Part shown: one piece after another, positions 11,153 to 18,924 of the stretch
Numbering within the stretch: the stretch's first letter is position 1
Layout of the letters: every line of letters starts with the position of its first letter
Assembly (NCBI RefSeq): GCF_003351345.1
Contig: NZ_QQTO01000010.1
Location: forward strand, 1-64,000
Length of the DNA: 64,000 bases
Direction: 5' to 3'
Origin: Allobosea caraganae
Lineage (GTDB): Bacteria; Pseudomonadota; Alphaproteobacteria; Rhizobiales; Beijerinckiaceae
Position numbers and translations under genes: made by a program
The notes under the pieces: model-generated
Told to the model about the DNA's origin: nothing
The model's input: the letters and a program-made list of their open reading frames with translations, nothing else
Database searches by the model: none

Positions 11153-11866
11153 ATGGCGGGTCGAGCCCTCACCACGATCGGTTTCGATGCCGACGACACG
11201 CTCTGGCAGAATGAGCAGTTCTTCCGGCTGACGGAAGAGCGCTTCGTCGCCCTGCTCGGCGCTCATGGCGAGGCGGCCGAGATCTCCGGGAAGCTGCTGG
11301 AGGCCGAAGCGCGCAATCTCGCCTTCTACGGCTTCGGCATCAAGGGCTTCACGCTCTCGATGATCGAGACCGCGATCGAGGTCACGCGCGGCGACGTGCC
11401 GGCGGCCGTCATCGCGGAAATCCTGTCGGCTGGCCGCGAGATGCTCGCCCACCCGGTCGAGACGCTGCCGCATGTCACGGACACGCTTGCGGCGCTGGCC
11501 GGCGATTATCGCCTCGTGCTGATCACCAAGGGTGATCTCTTCGACCAGGAGCGCAAGCTGGCGCAGTCGGGCCTCGGCGATTTCTTCGATGGCGTCGAGA
11601 TCGTCAGCGACAAGTCGGCCGCGACCTACGAGCGCGTCTTCGCCCGCCACGGCGACGGCCCAGCCAAGGCGATGATGGTCGGCAACTCGCTGAAATCCGA
11701 CATCCTGCCGGCGCTGGCCGTCGGAGCCTGGGCGGCATACGTACCGCACGAATTGACCTGGGTGCTGGAGCATGCCGCGGAGCCGGAAGGGGAGGGGCGT
11801 TACCACAAGCTGGCCGATCTCGCGGGAGTGCATCCTCTCGTCCGAAAGATAGGACAGGATTGCTGA
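11153..11866 (+). CDS. HAD family hydrolase
   Basis: A 237-residue haloacid-dehalogenase superfamily phosphatase. Motif I is DADDTLW, with the nucleophile Asp and the Asp+2 acid; motif II is LITKGD; a Lys follows in SDKSA; and motif IV is GNSLKSDILPA. The region between motifs I and II is helical and acts as a type C1 cap. It is cytoplasmic. The substrate is unknown, probably a small phosphorylated metabolite. It starts four bases after the alpha/beta hydrolase and is followed by the long leader of the cold-shock gene. Confidence 0.88.
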   Translation: MAGRALTTIGFDADDTLWQNEQFFRLTEERFVALLGAHGEAAEISGKLLEAEARNLAFYGFGIKGFTLSMIETAIEVTRGDVPAAVIAEILSAGREMLAHPVETLPHVTDTLAALAGDYRLVLITKGDLFDQERKLAQSGLGDFFDGVEIVSDKSAATYERVFARHGDGPAKAMMVGNSLKSDILPALAVGAWAAYVPHELTWVLEHAAEPEGEGRYHKLADLAGVHPLVRKIGQDC

Positions 11867-12084
11867 CCAGTCACGCTGGACCTGCATTGCAATTCGTGGT
11901 AGCGCTGTCCATGTAAGACGAGATGCGGCCGGGTTCTGGCCAATCCTCGGCGTGGGACGAAGTCCCGGTCGGCGGGCCCCAATCAGATCCACCACACATC
12001 GTTATCAAGGCCACGGTGAGGCGTCCGCGCGTCGAGCCGTGTCTTCCATGACAAGACGCGGGATCTGAATAAGGACTACCTTCT

Positions 12085-12294
12085 ATGGAAAAGGGCACCG
12101 TCAAGTGGTTCAACGCCACCAAGGGCTACGGCTTCATCACCCCTGAGAACGGCGGGCAGGACATCTTCGTCCACATCAGCGCCGTCGAGCGCGCCGGCCT
12201 GCGCGAGCTGCGCGACGGCCAGGTCGTGTCCTACGAACTGATCGCCGATCGCAAGACCGGCAAGTCCTCGGCCGGCAACCTTTCCGTCGCCTGA
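12085..12294 (+). CDS. CspA-family cold-shock protein
   Basis: A 69-residue single cold-shock domain that binds single-stranded RNA and DNA and acts as an RNA chaperone. RNP1 (KGYGFITP) and RNP2 (DIFVHIS) are intact, and the N-terminus MEKGTVKWFNATKG is canonical. A leader of about 218 bases separates it from the HAD gene, as is usual for cspA-type genes whose mRNA leader senses temperature. A strong hairpin follows the stop. The DEAD-box helicase gene begins about 170 bases downstream, a typical cold-shock association. Confidence 0.95.
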   Translation: MEKGTVKWFNATKGYGFITPENGGQDIFVHISAVERAGLRELRDGQVVSYELIADRKTGKSSAGNLSVA

Positions 12295-12306
12295 GACCGA
12301 TATTCG

Positions 12307-12332
12307 CCGGGAGGGTTCTCGAACCCTCCCGG
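12307..12332 (+). terminator. Hairpin terminator after the cold-shock gene
   Basis: CCGGGAGGGTTC (12307-12318) and GAACCCTCCCGG (12321-12332) are exact reverse complements with almost no loop, 12 bases after the csp stop. The following bases contain little T, so termination may be partial, with read-through into the helicase gene. Confidence 0.75.
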
Positions 12333-12466
12333 TCATACGACATACCTTCCGGCGCGTGGTTAACGGTTCGCCGGCGGGAAGAGACAATGCAAATGCCGGA
12401 CAAGAGTCGGTGGCACAGCCGGATTCCACATGTGCCCCTCGCGTCACGGCTTCAGAAAGACTGATT

Positions 12467-13954
12467 TTGACTCAATTTACCGACCTCGGCCTTGCCGAGC
12501 CGCTGCTCAAGGCGCTCGCAGCCGAAGGTTACACGACGCCGACGCCGATCCAGGCGCGCGCCATCCCCCATATTCTCGCCGGCAAGGACATGTTCGGCGC
12601 GGCCCAGACCGGAACCGGCAAGACGGCGGCCTTCGCGCTGCCGATGCTGCACCGGCTGTTCAACCAGCCGCGGCGCATGCAGCCGCGTTCGGTGCGTGCC
12701 CTGATCCTGAGCCCGACGCGTGAGCTCGCGGCCCAGATCGAGGCCAATATCGCGACCTACGCCCAGTTCACCACGATCAAGTCGACGGTGATCTTCGGCG
12801 GCGTGCCGGTCGGCAAGCAGATCCGCGCGCTCGGCCAGCATATCGACATCCTCGTCGCGACCCCGGGCCGCCTGCTCGACCTCGTCGACCAGCGCGCCGT
12901 CTCGCTGCGGGAGATCGAGTTCCTGGTACTCGACGAAGCCGACCAGATGCTCGATCTCGGCTTCATCCACGCGCTGCGCCGGATCGCCACCCTGATCCCG
13001 GCCAAGCGCCAGACGCTGCTGTTCTCGGCCACCATGCCGAAGGCCATCCGCGAGATCGCCTCGGCCTACCTGACCGATCCGATCGAGGTCGCGGTGACCC
13101 CCGTCGCCACGACGGCCGAGAAGGTCGATCAGCGCGTGATCTACACGCAGCCCGGCGACAAGCCGGCGCTGCTGGCCAAGACGCTTGGCGTTCCCGAGAT
13201 GGAGCGCGCCATCGTCTTCACGCGCACCAAGCACGGCGCCGACAAGGTCGTGCGCCAGCTTGAGATCTCCGGCATCAAGTCGGCCGCGATCCACGGCAAC
13301 AAGAGCCAGGGCCAGCGCGAGCGGGCGCTCGGCGCCTTCCGCGACGGCGAGCTCCGCATCCTGGTCGCCACCGACATCGCCGCCCGCGGCATCGATGTCG
13401 ACGGCATCAGCCATGTCGTCAATTTCGACCTGCCGAACGTGGCCGAGACCTATGTCCACCGCATCGGCCGCACCGCGCGCGCCGGCGCGACCGGCGTCGC
13501 CATCGCCTTCTGCACGCCGGAAGAGCGCGGCGATCTCGCCGCGATCGAGAAGCTGACCAAGATCGCGCTGACCCCGGTCGGCGAAGTGCCCTACTGGGAC
13601 GGCCGCATTCCGAAGAAGCCGCCGCAGAACCAGGGCCGCGGCGGCCGTAGCCAGAATGGCGGCGGTGGCCGCGACCATGGCCGGCCGCAGGGCCAGCAGC
13701 GCCAGGGTGCCAAGCCCGCGAACGGCGCCAAGCCGGCGCAGGGCGGCAGGCCGCCGCAGGCCGCTAAGCCGCAGCAGGCCAACGGCCAGCAGCGTTCGGA
13801 GGCTCCGCGTCAGGAGCGTCCGCCGCAGCGTCAGGAGGCTCCGGCCGCGCGAAAAGACGGTGCCAACGGCAAGGAAGGGCTTGGCGGCGTCGCCTTCTTG
13901 CAGCAAAGAACAGAGCAACGCCGCAATGGCGGCGCCCGGCGGCGCGCGAACTAG
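12467..13954 (+). CDS. DEAD-box RNA helicase (RhlE-like)
   Basis: An ATP-dependent RNA helicase of about 495 residues. The Q motif (TPTPIQARAIP), motif I (AQTGTGKT), Ia (PTRELAAQI), II (VLDEADQML), III (FSATMP) and VI (HRIGRTARAG) are all present. From about residue 385 a long Gly/Gln/Pro/Arg tail (RGGRSQNGGGGRDHGRPQG and onward) replaces an ordered domain, as in RhlE-type helicases. The start is uncertain: a TTG at 12467 gives the family N-terminus (TQFTDLGLAEPLL), while a GTG at 12356 would add 37 unlikely residues. Position after cspA and before IF-1 suggests a role in cold-stress RNA remodelling. Confidence 0.93.
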   Translation: MTQFTDLGLAEPLLKALAAEGYTTPTPIQARAIPHILAGKDMFGAAQTGTGKTAAFALPMLHRLFNQPRRMQPRSVRALILSPTRELAAQIEANIATYAQFTTIKSTVIFGGVPVGKQIRALGQHIDILVATPGRLLDLVDQRAVSLREIEFLVLDEADQMLDLGFIHALRRIATLIPAKRQTLLFSATMPKAIREIASAYLTDPIEVAVTPVATTAEKVDQRVIYTQPGDKPALLAKTLGVPEMERAIVFTRTKHGADKVVRQLEISGIKSAAIHGNKSQGQRERALGAFRDGELRILVATDIAARGIDVDGISHVVNFDLPNVAETYVHRIGRTARAGATGVAIAFCTPEERGDLAAIEKLTKIALTPVGEVPYWDGRIPKKPPQNQGRGGRSQNGGGGRDHGRPQGQQRQGAKPANGAKPAQGGRPPQAAKPQQANGQQRSEAPRQERPPQRQEAPAARKDGANGKEGLGGVAFLQQRTEQRRNGGARRRAN

Positions 13955-14002
13955 AGCATGATCCGCAAAAGTGGGACGCACTTTTGCGATCGGAGCACGC
14001 TC
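13954..14002. repeat. 49-bp dispersed palindrome, copy 1
   Basis: Begins GAGCATGATCCG and ends GGAGCACGCTC, with the exact inner inverted repeat CGCAAAAGTG/CACTTTTGCG around a 5-base loop. It starts on the last base of the helicase stop codon. Its core matches copy 35787-35835 and differs from the TTTTCGG-type copies. Confidence 0.85.
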
Positions 14003-14026
14003 AAATGTGGTTTACGCGTCTGGCCT

Positions 14027-14073
14027 GAGCATGGTCCGAAGACCGGATACCGGTTTCGGATCCCATCATGCTC
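14027..14073. repeat. 49-bp dispersed palindrome, copy 2 (47 bp)
   Basis: GAGCATGGTCCGAA ... TTCGGATCCCATCATGCTC, with an ACCGG/CCGGT centre. It sits 24 bases after copy 1, so this gap before infA holds two copies in tandem. A separate CGACCGGA/TCCGGTCG pair lies just downstream (about 14082-14113). Confidence 0.8.
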
Positions 14074-14145
14074 GCAATACACGACCGGACCAGCGGATCG
14101 CATGATCCGGTCGTTGGCCCCGGGGCGCAGGTGAAGGACTAGGGA

Positions 14146-14418
14146 ATGGCGAAAGAAGAACTGCTCGAATTCGATGGCACGGTTGTCGAAGTGCTGCCGG
14201 ACGGCAATTATCGCGTGAAGCTCGATAATGACCACGTGATCCTGGCCTACGCGGCCGGCAAGATGAAGAAGAACCGTATCCGCACGATCGCTGGCGACAG
14301 GGTCGTCGTCGAGATGTCGCCCTACGATCTCGATCGCGGCCGCATCAACTTCCGCCAGAAGACTGCCGGTCCGGCCCCGGGTGGCCCGCCGCGCAACCAG
14401 AACTTCCGTCGGCGCTGA
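14146..14418 (+). CDS. infA: Translation initiation factor IF-1
   Basis: A 90-residue S1/OB-fold protein that binds the ribosomal A site of the 30S subunit during initiation. [44 protein letters not shown] and [14 protein letters not shown] are the conserved blocks. It is longer than the usual 72 residues by a Gly/Pro/Arg tail ([18 protein letters not shown]). Many alphaproteobacteria carry two IF-1 genes, and the version beside a cold-shock helicase tends to be the longer one; whether a second copy exists here cannot be seen. AGGTGAAGGA lies a few bases before the start. Confidence 0.94.
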   Translation: MAKEELLEFDGTVVEVLPDGNYRVKLDNDHVILAYAAGKMKKNRIRTIAGDRVVVEMSPYDLDRGRINFRQKTAGPAPGGPPRNQNFRRR

Positions 14419-14428
14419 GACACCCCGC

Positions 14429-14698
14429 GTGCAGTTCAGCCGCAACGACATCCTGTTCGTCGCAGTCGGCGCCATCCTCGGCGCGGCTGTGGGCCTGGCG
14501 GTCAAGCTGGGCTGGCTCGCGACCTACGCGTCCTTCCCGCACTATCTCTTCGTCCTGATCGGCATGGGCCTGATCGAAGTCGTCGTCGGCTTCGTGACCG
14601 GCCGGCCTCCCGGAACGCTGGTCGGCATGCCCGCCCGCATAGCCGCCTTCGTGGCCGGCGTCGGCGCGCTCATGCTGGTGGCCGGTGCGATTTCCTAA
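14429..14698 (+). CDS. Small membrane protein, hypothetical
   Basis: An 89-residue protein with three predicted membrane segments (about residues 7-25, 32-52 and 62-85; for example ILFVAVGAILGAAVGLAVKLG). The GTG at 14429, ten bases after the infA stop, is preferred; a longer frame from 14381 would overlap infA. I do not recognise a family. It is probably co-transcribed with infA, but nothing in the sequence tells its job. Confidence 0.6.
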   Translation: MQFSRNDILFVAVGAILGAAVGLAVKLGWLATYASFPHYLFVLIGMGLIEVVVGFVTGRPPGTLVGMPARIAAFVAGVGALMLVAGAIS

Positions 14699-14714
14699 GA
14701 GATTACCGTCTCCT

Positions 14715-14840
14715 TGAGCCCTCGTCCTGAGGTGCAGGCTTTGGCCTGCGTCTCGAAGGATGCTCCCTGTGGGCGCTGTCACCGCGAGCTGGATCATCCT
14801 TCGAGACGCCGCTGCGTGGCTCCTCAGGATGAGGGCTGAG
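14715..14840. repeat. Composite dispersed repeat (CATCCTGAGGA / CTTCGAGACGC family), copy A
   Basis: Outer arms GAGCCCTCGTCCTGAGG and CCTCAGGATGAGGGCTGA form an imperfect inverted repeat. Inner arms GCGTCTCGAAGGATG and CATCCTTCGAGACGC are an exact pair. The element fills most of the gap between infA's partner gene and nadA. Other copies are at 27378-27493, 37630-37759 and, as a half element, 44457-44500. Confidence 0.85.
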
Positions 14841-14910
14841 ATTTCGGGCAGCCACTTAGTCATAACCTGAGCACATGTTTGACCATGCGTCGGTGCGATA
14901 GCGCGGACGC

Positions 14911-14939
14911 TGGCCAGCCCATGGCAGACGTGGTAATAT
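14911..14939 (+). promoter_or_regulatory. Putative nadABC promoter
   Basis: TGGCCA (14911-14916) and TAATAT (14934-14939) are separated by 17 bases. The expected transcription start is near 14946, inside the palindrome at 14943-14961, so a protein bound there would block initiation. The -35 match is only fair. Confidence 0.45.
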
Positions 14940-14942
14940 CCT

Positions 14943-14961
14943 TATGCTCAAAACGAGCATA
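14943..14961. promoter_or_regulatory. Putative NadQ operator
   Basis: TATGCTC-AAAAC-GAGCATA is a perfect 7+7 palindrome 66 bases upstream of nadA. NadQ is the NAD-biosynthesis repressor of many alphaproteobacteria, and its known targets are nadABC operons with palindromic sites of this general form. A nadQ gene is present in this window at 56865-57854. Assignment as the operator is inference from position, symmetry and the presence of the regulator. Confidence 0.65.
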
Positions 14962-14982
14962 GCCAGCTAGTAACGAGCTGGC
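14962..14982. promoter_or_regulatory. Second inverted repeat in the nadA leader
   Basis: GCCAGCT (14962-14968) and AGCTGGC (14976-14982) directly follow the putative NadQ operator. They could form a hairpin in the nadA leader or be a second binding site. Confidence 0.4.
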
Positions 14983-15027
14983 GGCAATCCGGACTTGGAC
15001 CCGGGTTGCTGACAACAGGAGGATATC

Positions 15028-16134
15028 ATGTCTTTGGGCCAGGAAGATCTTCGGGGCTCCGATTCCGGCAAGAACGCCGCTCGCCCGGCGGCCGCAGCGC
15101 GCCGCAAGGACGATCCGCGCTTCCGGCCCCTGCCGATGCCTGACCTGACCTGGACCCCGGAGGTCGAGGCTGCGACCGCGCATCTCTACGAGAAGGTCAA
15201 GACTGTCATCCCGGCGGTCGAGTGGCCCTTCTTCGCGCCGACCATCAAGGCGATCAACGAGCTGAAGCAGGTCCGCAACGCGGTCATCCTCGGCCATAAC
15301 TACATGACGCCGGAGATATTCCATTGCGTCGCCGACATCGTCGGCGACTCCCTGCAACTCGCCAAGGTCGCCGCCAAGACCAAGGCCGAGGTCATCGTGC
15401 AGGGCGGCGTGCACTTCATGGCCGAGACCTCGAAGCTGCTCTCGCCGGAGAAGATCGTGCTGATGCCGGACATGAAGGCCGGCTGCTCGCTCGCGGCCTC
15501 GATCACCGGCGCGGATATCCGCCTGCTGCGCCAGCGCTATCCCGGCCGCCCGGTCGTCGCCTATGTCAACACCTCGGCCGACGTGAAGGCGGAGGTCGAT
15601 ATCTGCTGCACCTCGTCGAACGCCGTGCAGGTGGTCGAGAGCCTCGGCGTGCCCGAGGTGATCTTCGTGCCCGACCAGTACTTGGCGAAGAACGTCGCGG
15701 CCCAGACCAAGGTCAAGATCATCTCCTGGGCCGGTGCCTGCGAGGTGCATGAGCGCTTCACGGCCGAGGAGCTGATCCGCTATCGCGAGGCCGATCCGAG
15801 CATCAAGATCATCGCCCATCCCGAGTGCCCGCCCGAGGTCGTCGCCGTCGCCGACTATACCGGCTCGACCAAGGGCATGATCGATTGGGTCAAGAACGAG
15901 CTGCCCGGCCGCGTGCTGCTCGTCACCGAGTGCTCGATGGCCGACAATGTCGCGGCCGAGACGAAGGGCGTCGAGTTCGTGCGCCCCTGCAATCTCTGCC
16001 CGCACATGAAGCGCATCACCCTGCCCAAGATTTTGGACTCGCTGCTCTACATGCGCGACGAGGTCGTCATCGACCCCGCCATGGCCGAGCGCGCCCGCCG
16101 CTCGGTCGAGCGCATGGTCAACCTCACGATGTGA
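15028..16134 (+). CDS. nadA: Quinolinate synthase A
   Basis: A 368-residue [4Fe-4S] enzyme that condenses iminoaspartate with dihydroxyacetone phosphate to quinolinate, the second step of de novo NAD synthesis. Three similar domains are visible. Diagnostic stretches are [47 protein letters not shown] and [17 protein letters not shown]; Cys residues that can hold the cluster occur in CTSSNA, HPECPP and NLCPHM. AGGAGG lies just before the ATG. It is the first gene of a nadA-nadB-nadC series, with the palindrome and promoter described upstream. Confidence 0.96.
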   Translation: MSLGQEDLRGSDSGKNAARPAAAARRKDDPRFRPLPMPDLTWTPEVEAATAHLYEKVKTVIPAVEWPFFAPTIKAINELKQVRNAVILGHNYMTPEIFHCVADIVGDSLQLAKVAAKTKAEVIVQGGVHFMAETSKLLSPEKIVLMPDMKAGCSLAASITGADIRLLRQRYPGRPVVAYVNTSADVKAEVDICCTSSNAVQVVESLGVPEVIFVPDQYLAKNVAAQTKVKIISWAGACEVHERFTAEELIRYREADPSIKIIAHPECPPEVVAVADYTGSTKGMIDWVKNELPGRVLLVTECSMADNVAAETKGVEFVRPCNLCPHMKRITLPKILDSLLYMRDEVVIDPAMAERARRSVERMVNLTM

Positions 16135-16149
16135 GCGGGACGCCACCTG

Positions 16150-16310
16150 AGCCCCTCCCCCTTGTGGGGAGGGGTTGGGGTGGGGGGCGAAAAGTCAGGG
16201 CGGCTTGATGTCGTTCTTTTCTGCGAAGCGAATACAAGCCGCGTCGCGCCCAGTCGCCCGCCCCCCATCCCCATACCCTTCCCCGCAAGGGGGAAGGGAG
16301 GAGTTCTACC
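16150..16310. repeat. C/G-tract hairpins between nadA and nadB
   Basis: Two short stem-loops: CCCCTCCCCCTTGTGGGG with the following GAGGGG at about 16150-16170, and CCCTTCCCCGCAAGGGGGAAGGG at about 16276-16299. They have the look of REP-type elements and fill most of the 207-base nadA-nadB gap. A frame open through this stretch is not judged coding. Confidence 0.5.
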
Positions 16311-16341
16311 TTCCAAAGAGGGCGCACAGCGGATCGCTTCC

Positions 16342-17895
16342 ATGCCCGATACCTACAACACCACCATCCTCATCGTCGGCGGTGGGCTGGCGGGGCTCTT
16401 CACGGCCCTGAAGCTCGCGCCCTTGCCCTGCACCGTGCTGAGCCCCAGGCCGCTCGGCGAGGGCGCCTCGTCGAGCTGGGCTCAAGGCGGCATCGCCGCG
16501 GCGATGTCCGAGGGCGACACGGCCGAGGCCCATGCCATCGACACGATCGCGGCCGGCGCCGGCACTGTCGATGAGGCGGTGGCGCGCATGGTCGCCAATG
16601 AGGCGGCCGAGCGCGTGCACGACCTGCTCAGCTACGGCGTGCCCTTCGACCGCGACCTCGCCGGCAAGCTGGTGCAGTCGCGCGAGGCGGCGCATTCGGC
16701 CAAGCGCATCGTCCGCGTCGGCGGCGATGGCGCCGGCGCCGCGATCATGCAGGCGCTGATCGCCACCGTGCGCAACACGCCCTCGATCACCGTGCTGGAA
16801 GGCTATGTCGCCGAGGACCTGCTGCTCGCGGACGGCGCCTGCGCCGGCGTGCTGGCGCGCGGCGACTACGGCAGGGCGAGCAAGGCGACGCGCTTCCATG
16901 CGGCAGCCACCGTGCTTGCCACGGGCGGCATCGGCCATCTCTACGCCGTGACCACCAACCCGGCCGAGGCGCGCGGCGAGGGGCTCGCCATGGCGGCCCG
17001 CGCCGGCGCTGTGATCGCCGATGCCGAGTTCGTGCAGTTTCATCCCACCGCGCTGGCTGTCGGCCTCGACCCCGCCCCGCTCGCCACCGAAGCGATCCGC
17101 GGCGAGGGCGGCATCCTGGTCAACCGCGCCGGCGAGCGCTTCATGCTCAAGCTGCACGCGGATGCCGAGCTCGCCCCGCGCGATATCGTGGCGCGCGGCG
17201 TCTTCGCCGAGGTCGCGTCCGGCCGTGGCGCCTTCCTCGATGCCCGGGCGGCGATCGGCGCCGAATTCCCGCATCTCTTCCCGGCCGTCACCGCGGCCTG
17301 CCGCAAGGCTGGCATCGACCCGGTCACCGACCTGCTGCCGGTCGCGCCGGCCGAGCACTATCACATGGGCGGCATCGCCACGGACATGCAGGGGCGCGCG
17401 ACGCTTTCAGGCCTCTACGCCGCCGGCGAGGTCGCCAGCACCGGCCTGCACGGCGCCAACCGGCTTGCCTCGAACTCGCTGCTGGAGGCGGTCGTCTTCG
17501 GCGCGCGCGTCGCCGAGGAGTTGACGTCGCGGATGCTCGTTGCGCCGTCGCGCGGCGCACCCGTCCGAATGAGCGGGCAGGGCGCCTGCCTGCCGACGCA
17601 AGCCGACCTTCAGGCCATTGCCCGCCTGCGCGCCATCATGGCCGACAAGGCCGGCGTGATCCGCGATGGCGCCGGCCTGCTCGCCGCCTCGCGCCAGCTC
17701 CAGGCCATCGCCGACGCTGCGGAGAGCTCGACGCTGGTCAACATGGCGAGCGCCGCACTCGTCATCGTCGCATCCGCCCTTGCCCGGCGCGAGAGCCGCG
17801 GCGGCCATTGGCGCAGCGATTTCCCGCAAACGAGCATTGCGCTGGCCACCCGTAGCAAGCTCACCCTCTCGCCGCCGGAACTCGTAGGAGCATGA
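16342..17895 (+). CDS. nadB: L-aspartate oxidase
   Basis: A 517-residue flavoprotein that oxidises L-aspartate to iminoaspartate, which NadA uses. The FAD-binding motif is VGGGLAGLFTAL near the N-terminus, followed by SSWAQGGIAAAM. Later family blocks are FVQFHPTAL, EAIRGEGGILVN, PAEHYHMGGIATDMQG and GEVASTGLHGANRLASNSLLE. The ATG at 16342 is chosen because it begins the dinucleotide-binding domain; the frame is open further upstream through a repeat. The stop codon lies within a 49-bp dispersed palindrome, so the repeat supplies the last codons (Gly-Ala-stop). The C-terminal succinate-dehydrogenase-like domain looks short. Confidence 0.95.
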   Translation: MPDTYNTTILIVGGGLAGLFTALKLAPLPCTVLSPRPLGEGASSSWAQGGIAAAMSEGDTAEAHAIDTIAAGAGTVDEAVARMVANEAAERVHDLLSYGVPFDRDLAGKLVQSREAAHSAKRIVRVGGDGAGAAIMQALIATVRNTPSITVLEGYVAEDLLLADGACAGVLARGDYGRASKATRFHAAATVLATGGIGHLYAVTTNPAEARGEGLAMAARAGAVIADAEFVQFHPTALAVGLDPAPLATEAIRGEGGILVNRAGERFMLKLHADAELAPRDIVARGVFAEVASGRGAFLDARAAIGAEFPHLFPAVTAACRKAGIDPVTDLLPVAPAEHYHMGGIATDMQGRATLSGLYAAGEVASTGLHGANRLASNSLLEAVVFGARVAEELTSRMLVAPSRGAPVRMSGQGACLPTQADLQAIARLRAIMADKAGVIRDGAGLLAASRQLQAIADAAESSTLVNMASAALVIVASALARRESRGGHWRSDFPQTSIALATRSKLTLSPPELVGA

Positions 17896-17936
17896 TGTGG
17901 TCCGAAAACCGGTTCCCACTTTTCGGCATCATGCTC
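17888..17936. repeat. 49-bp dispersed palindrome, copy 3
   Basis: GAGCATGATGTGGTCCGAAAACC ... TTTTCGGCATCATGCTC is a copy of the TTTTCGG subtype. Its first eight bases are part of nadB and provide that gene's TGA stop. Confidence 0.85.
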
Positions 17937-17970
17937 GCCCGCGCCGTAAATGCCTGATCAGGACACCAAG

Positions 17971-18825
17971 ATGAGCCAGCCTGTTCTCAATGCCCTGCTG
18001 ATCACGGATGCGGTGCGCGCCGCGCTGATCGAGGATCTCGGCCGCGCCGGCGACATCACCACGCTCGCGACCATTCCCGCCGGCAGGCAGGCGCGCCTCG
18101 TCATCGCCTCGCGCCAGAACGGCGTGGTCGCCGGCCTGCCCTTCGCCCGCGAGGCCTTTCGGCAGATCGACCCGTCGCTCCGCTTCGAGGCGATGCTGTC
18201 TGATGGCGACAGGCTCGTGCCCGGCACCATCGTCGCCCGCGTCGAGGGCGAGGCGCGCTCCATCCTCTCGGCCGAGCGCGTTGCGCTGAACTTCATGGGC
18301 CGGCTCTGCGGCATCGCCTCGCTGGCCGCGACCTATGTCGCCAAGGTCGCCGGCACCAAGGCGGTGATCGTCGACACGCGCAAGACCACGCCCGGCCTGC
18401 GCGCCTTCGAGAAATACGCGGTGCGCTGCGGCGGCGCCCAGAACCACCGCTTCGGGCTCGACGACGCCATCCTGATCAAGGACAACCACGTCGCCGTCGC
18501 CGGCGGCATCCGCCCGGCCCTGCAGGCGGCCAAGCGCGTCGCCGGCAATTTCGTCAAGGTCGAGATCGAGGTCGATACGTTGGCTCAGCTCGAAGAGGTC
18601 CTCACCGAGGGCGCCGACATCGTCATGCTCGACAACATGTCTATCGCCGATCTGACCAGGGGCGTCGCCATGGTCGCCGGCCGGATGAAGGTCGAGGCCT
18701 CCGGCGGCATCAACCTCGATACCGTGGCAGCGGTTGCGGCGACCGGCGTCGACATGATCTCCGTCGGCGCGCTGACCCATTCGGTCGGCGTGCTCGATCT
18801 CGGGCTGGACATCGAGATTACTTGA
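17971..18825 (+). CDS. nadC: Nicotinate-nucleotide diphosphorylase (carboxylating)
   Basis: A 284-residue enzyme that converts quinolinate and PRPP to nicotinate mononucleotide, the third step of the pathway begun by NadB and NadA. EDLGRAGDITT, LNFMGRLCGIAS, DTRKTTPGLRAFEKYAVRCGGAQNHR, IKDNHV, EIEVDTL and EASGGINL are the substrate- and phosphate-binding blocks. An ATG at 17950 is also in frame, but AGGA seven bases before 17971 favours the shorter form. It follows nadB by 75 bases that contain the dispersed repeat. A strong hairpin lies just downstream. Confidence 0.95.
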   Translation: MSQPVLNALLITDAVRAALIEDLGRAGDITTLATIPAGRQARLVIASRQNGVVAGLPFAREAFRQIDPSLRFEAMLSDGDRLVPGTIVARVEGEARSILSAERVALNFMGRLCGIASLAATYVAKVAGTKAVIVDTRKTTPGLRAFEKYAVRCGGAQNHRFGLDDAILIKDNHVAVAGGIRPALQAAKRVAGNFVKVEIEVDTLAQLEEVLTEGADIVMLDNMSIADLTRGVAMVAGRMKVEASGGINLDTVAAVAATGVDMISVGALTHSVGVLDLGLDIEIT

Positions 18826-18848
18826 GGCGGACGCCATCCAAGAAAAAA

Positions 18849-18868
18849 GCCCCGGCCGAAGCCGGGGC
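18849..18868 (-). terminator. Intrinsic terminator, strongest on the minus strand
   Basis: GCCCCGGC-CGAA-GCCGGGGC is a perfect 8-bp stem with a tetraloop. On the minus strand it is followed by TTTTTT (complement of 18843-18848), the classical terminator form for the exported repeat protein gene. On the plus strand it may also end nadC mRNA, but without a T-run. Confidence 0.85.
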
Positions 18869-18924
18869 GTGAGTGGTATTTCCGTGGATAAAGGGTCTGC
18901 GTAGAAACTCTGCCAGGCGTAAAC

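Noticed and set aside
16162..16341. Longer N-terminus of nadB
   Set aside because: The extra 60 codons run through C/G-tract hairpins and do not resemble nadB; the FAD motif begins directly after the ATG at 16342.
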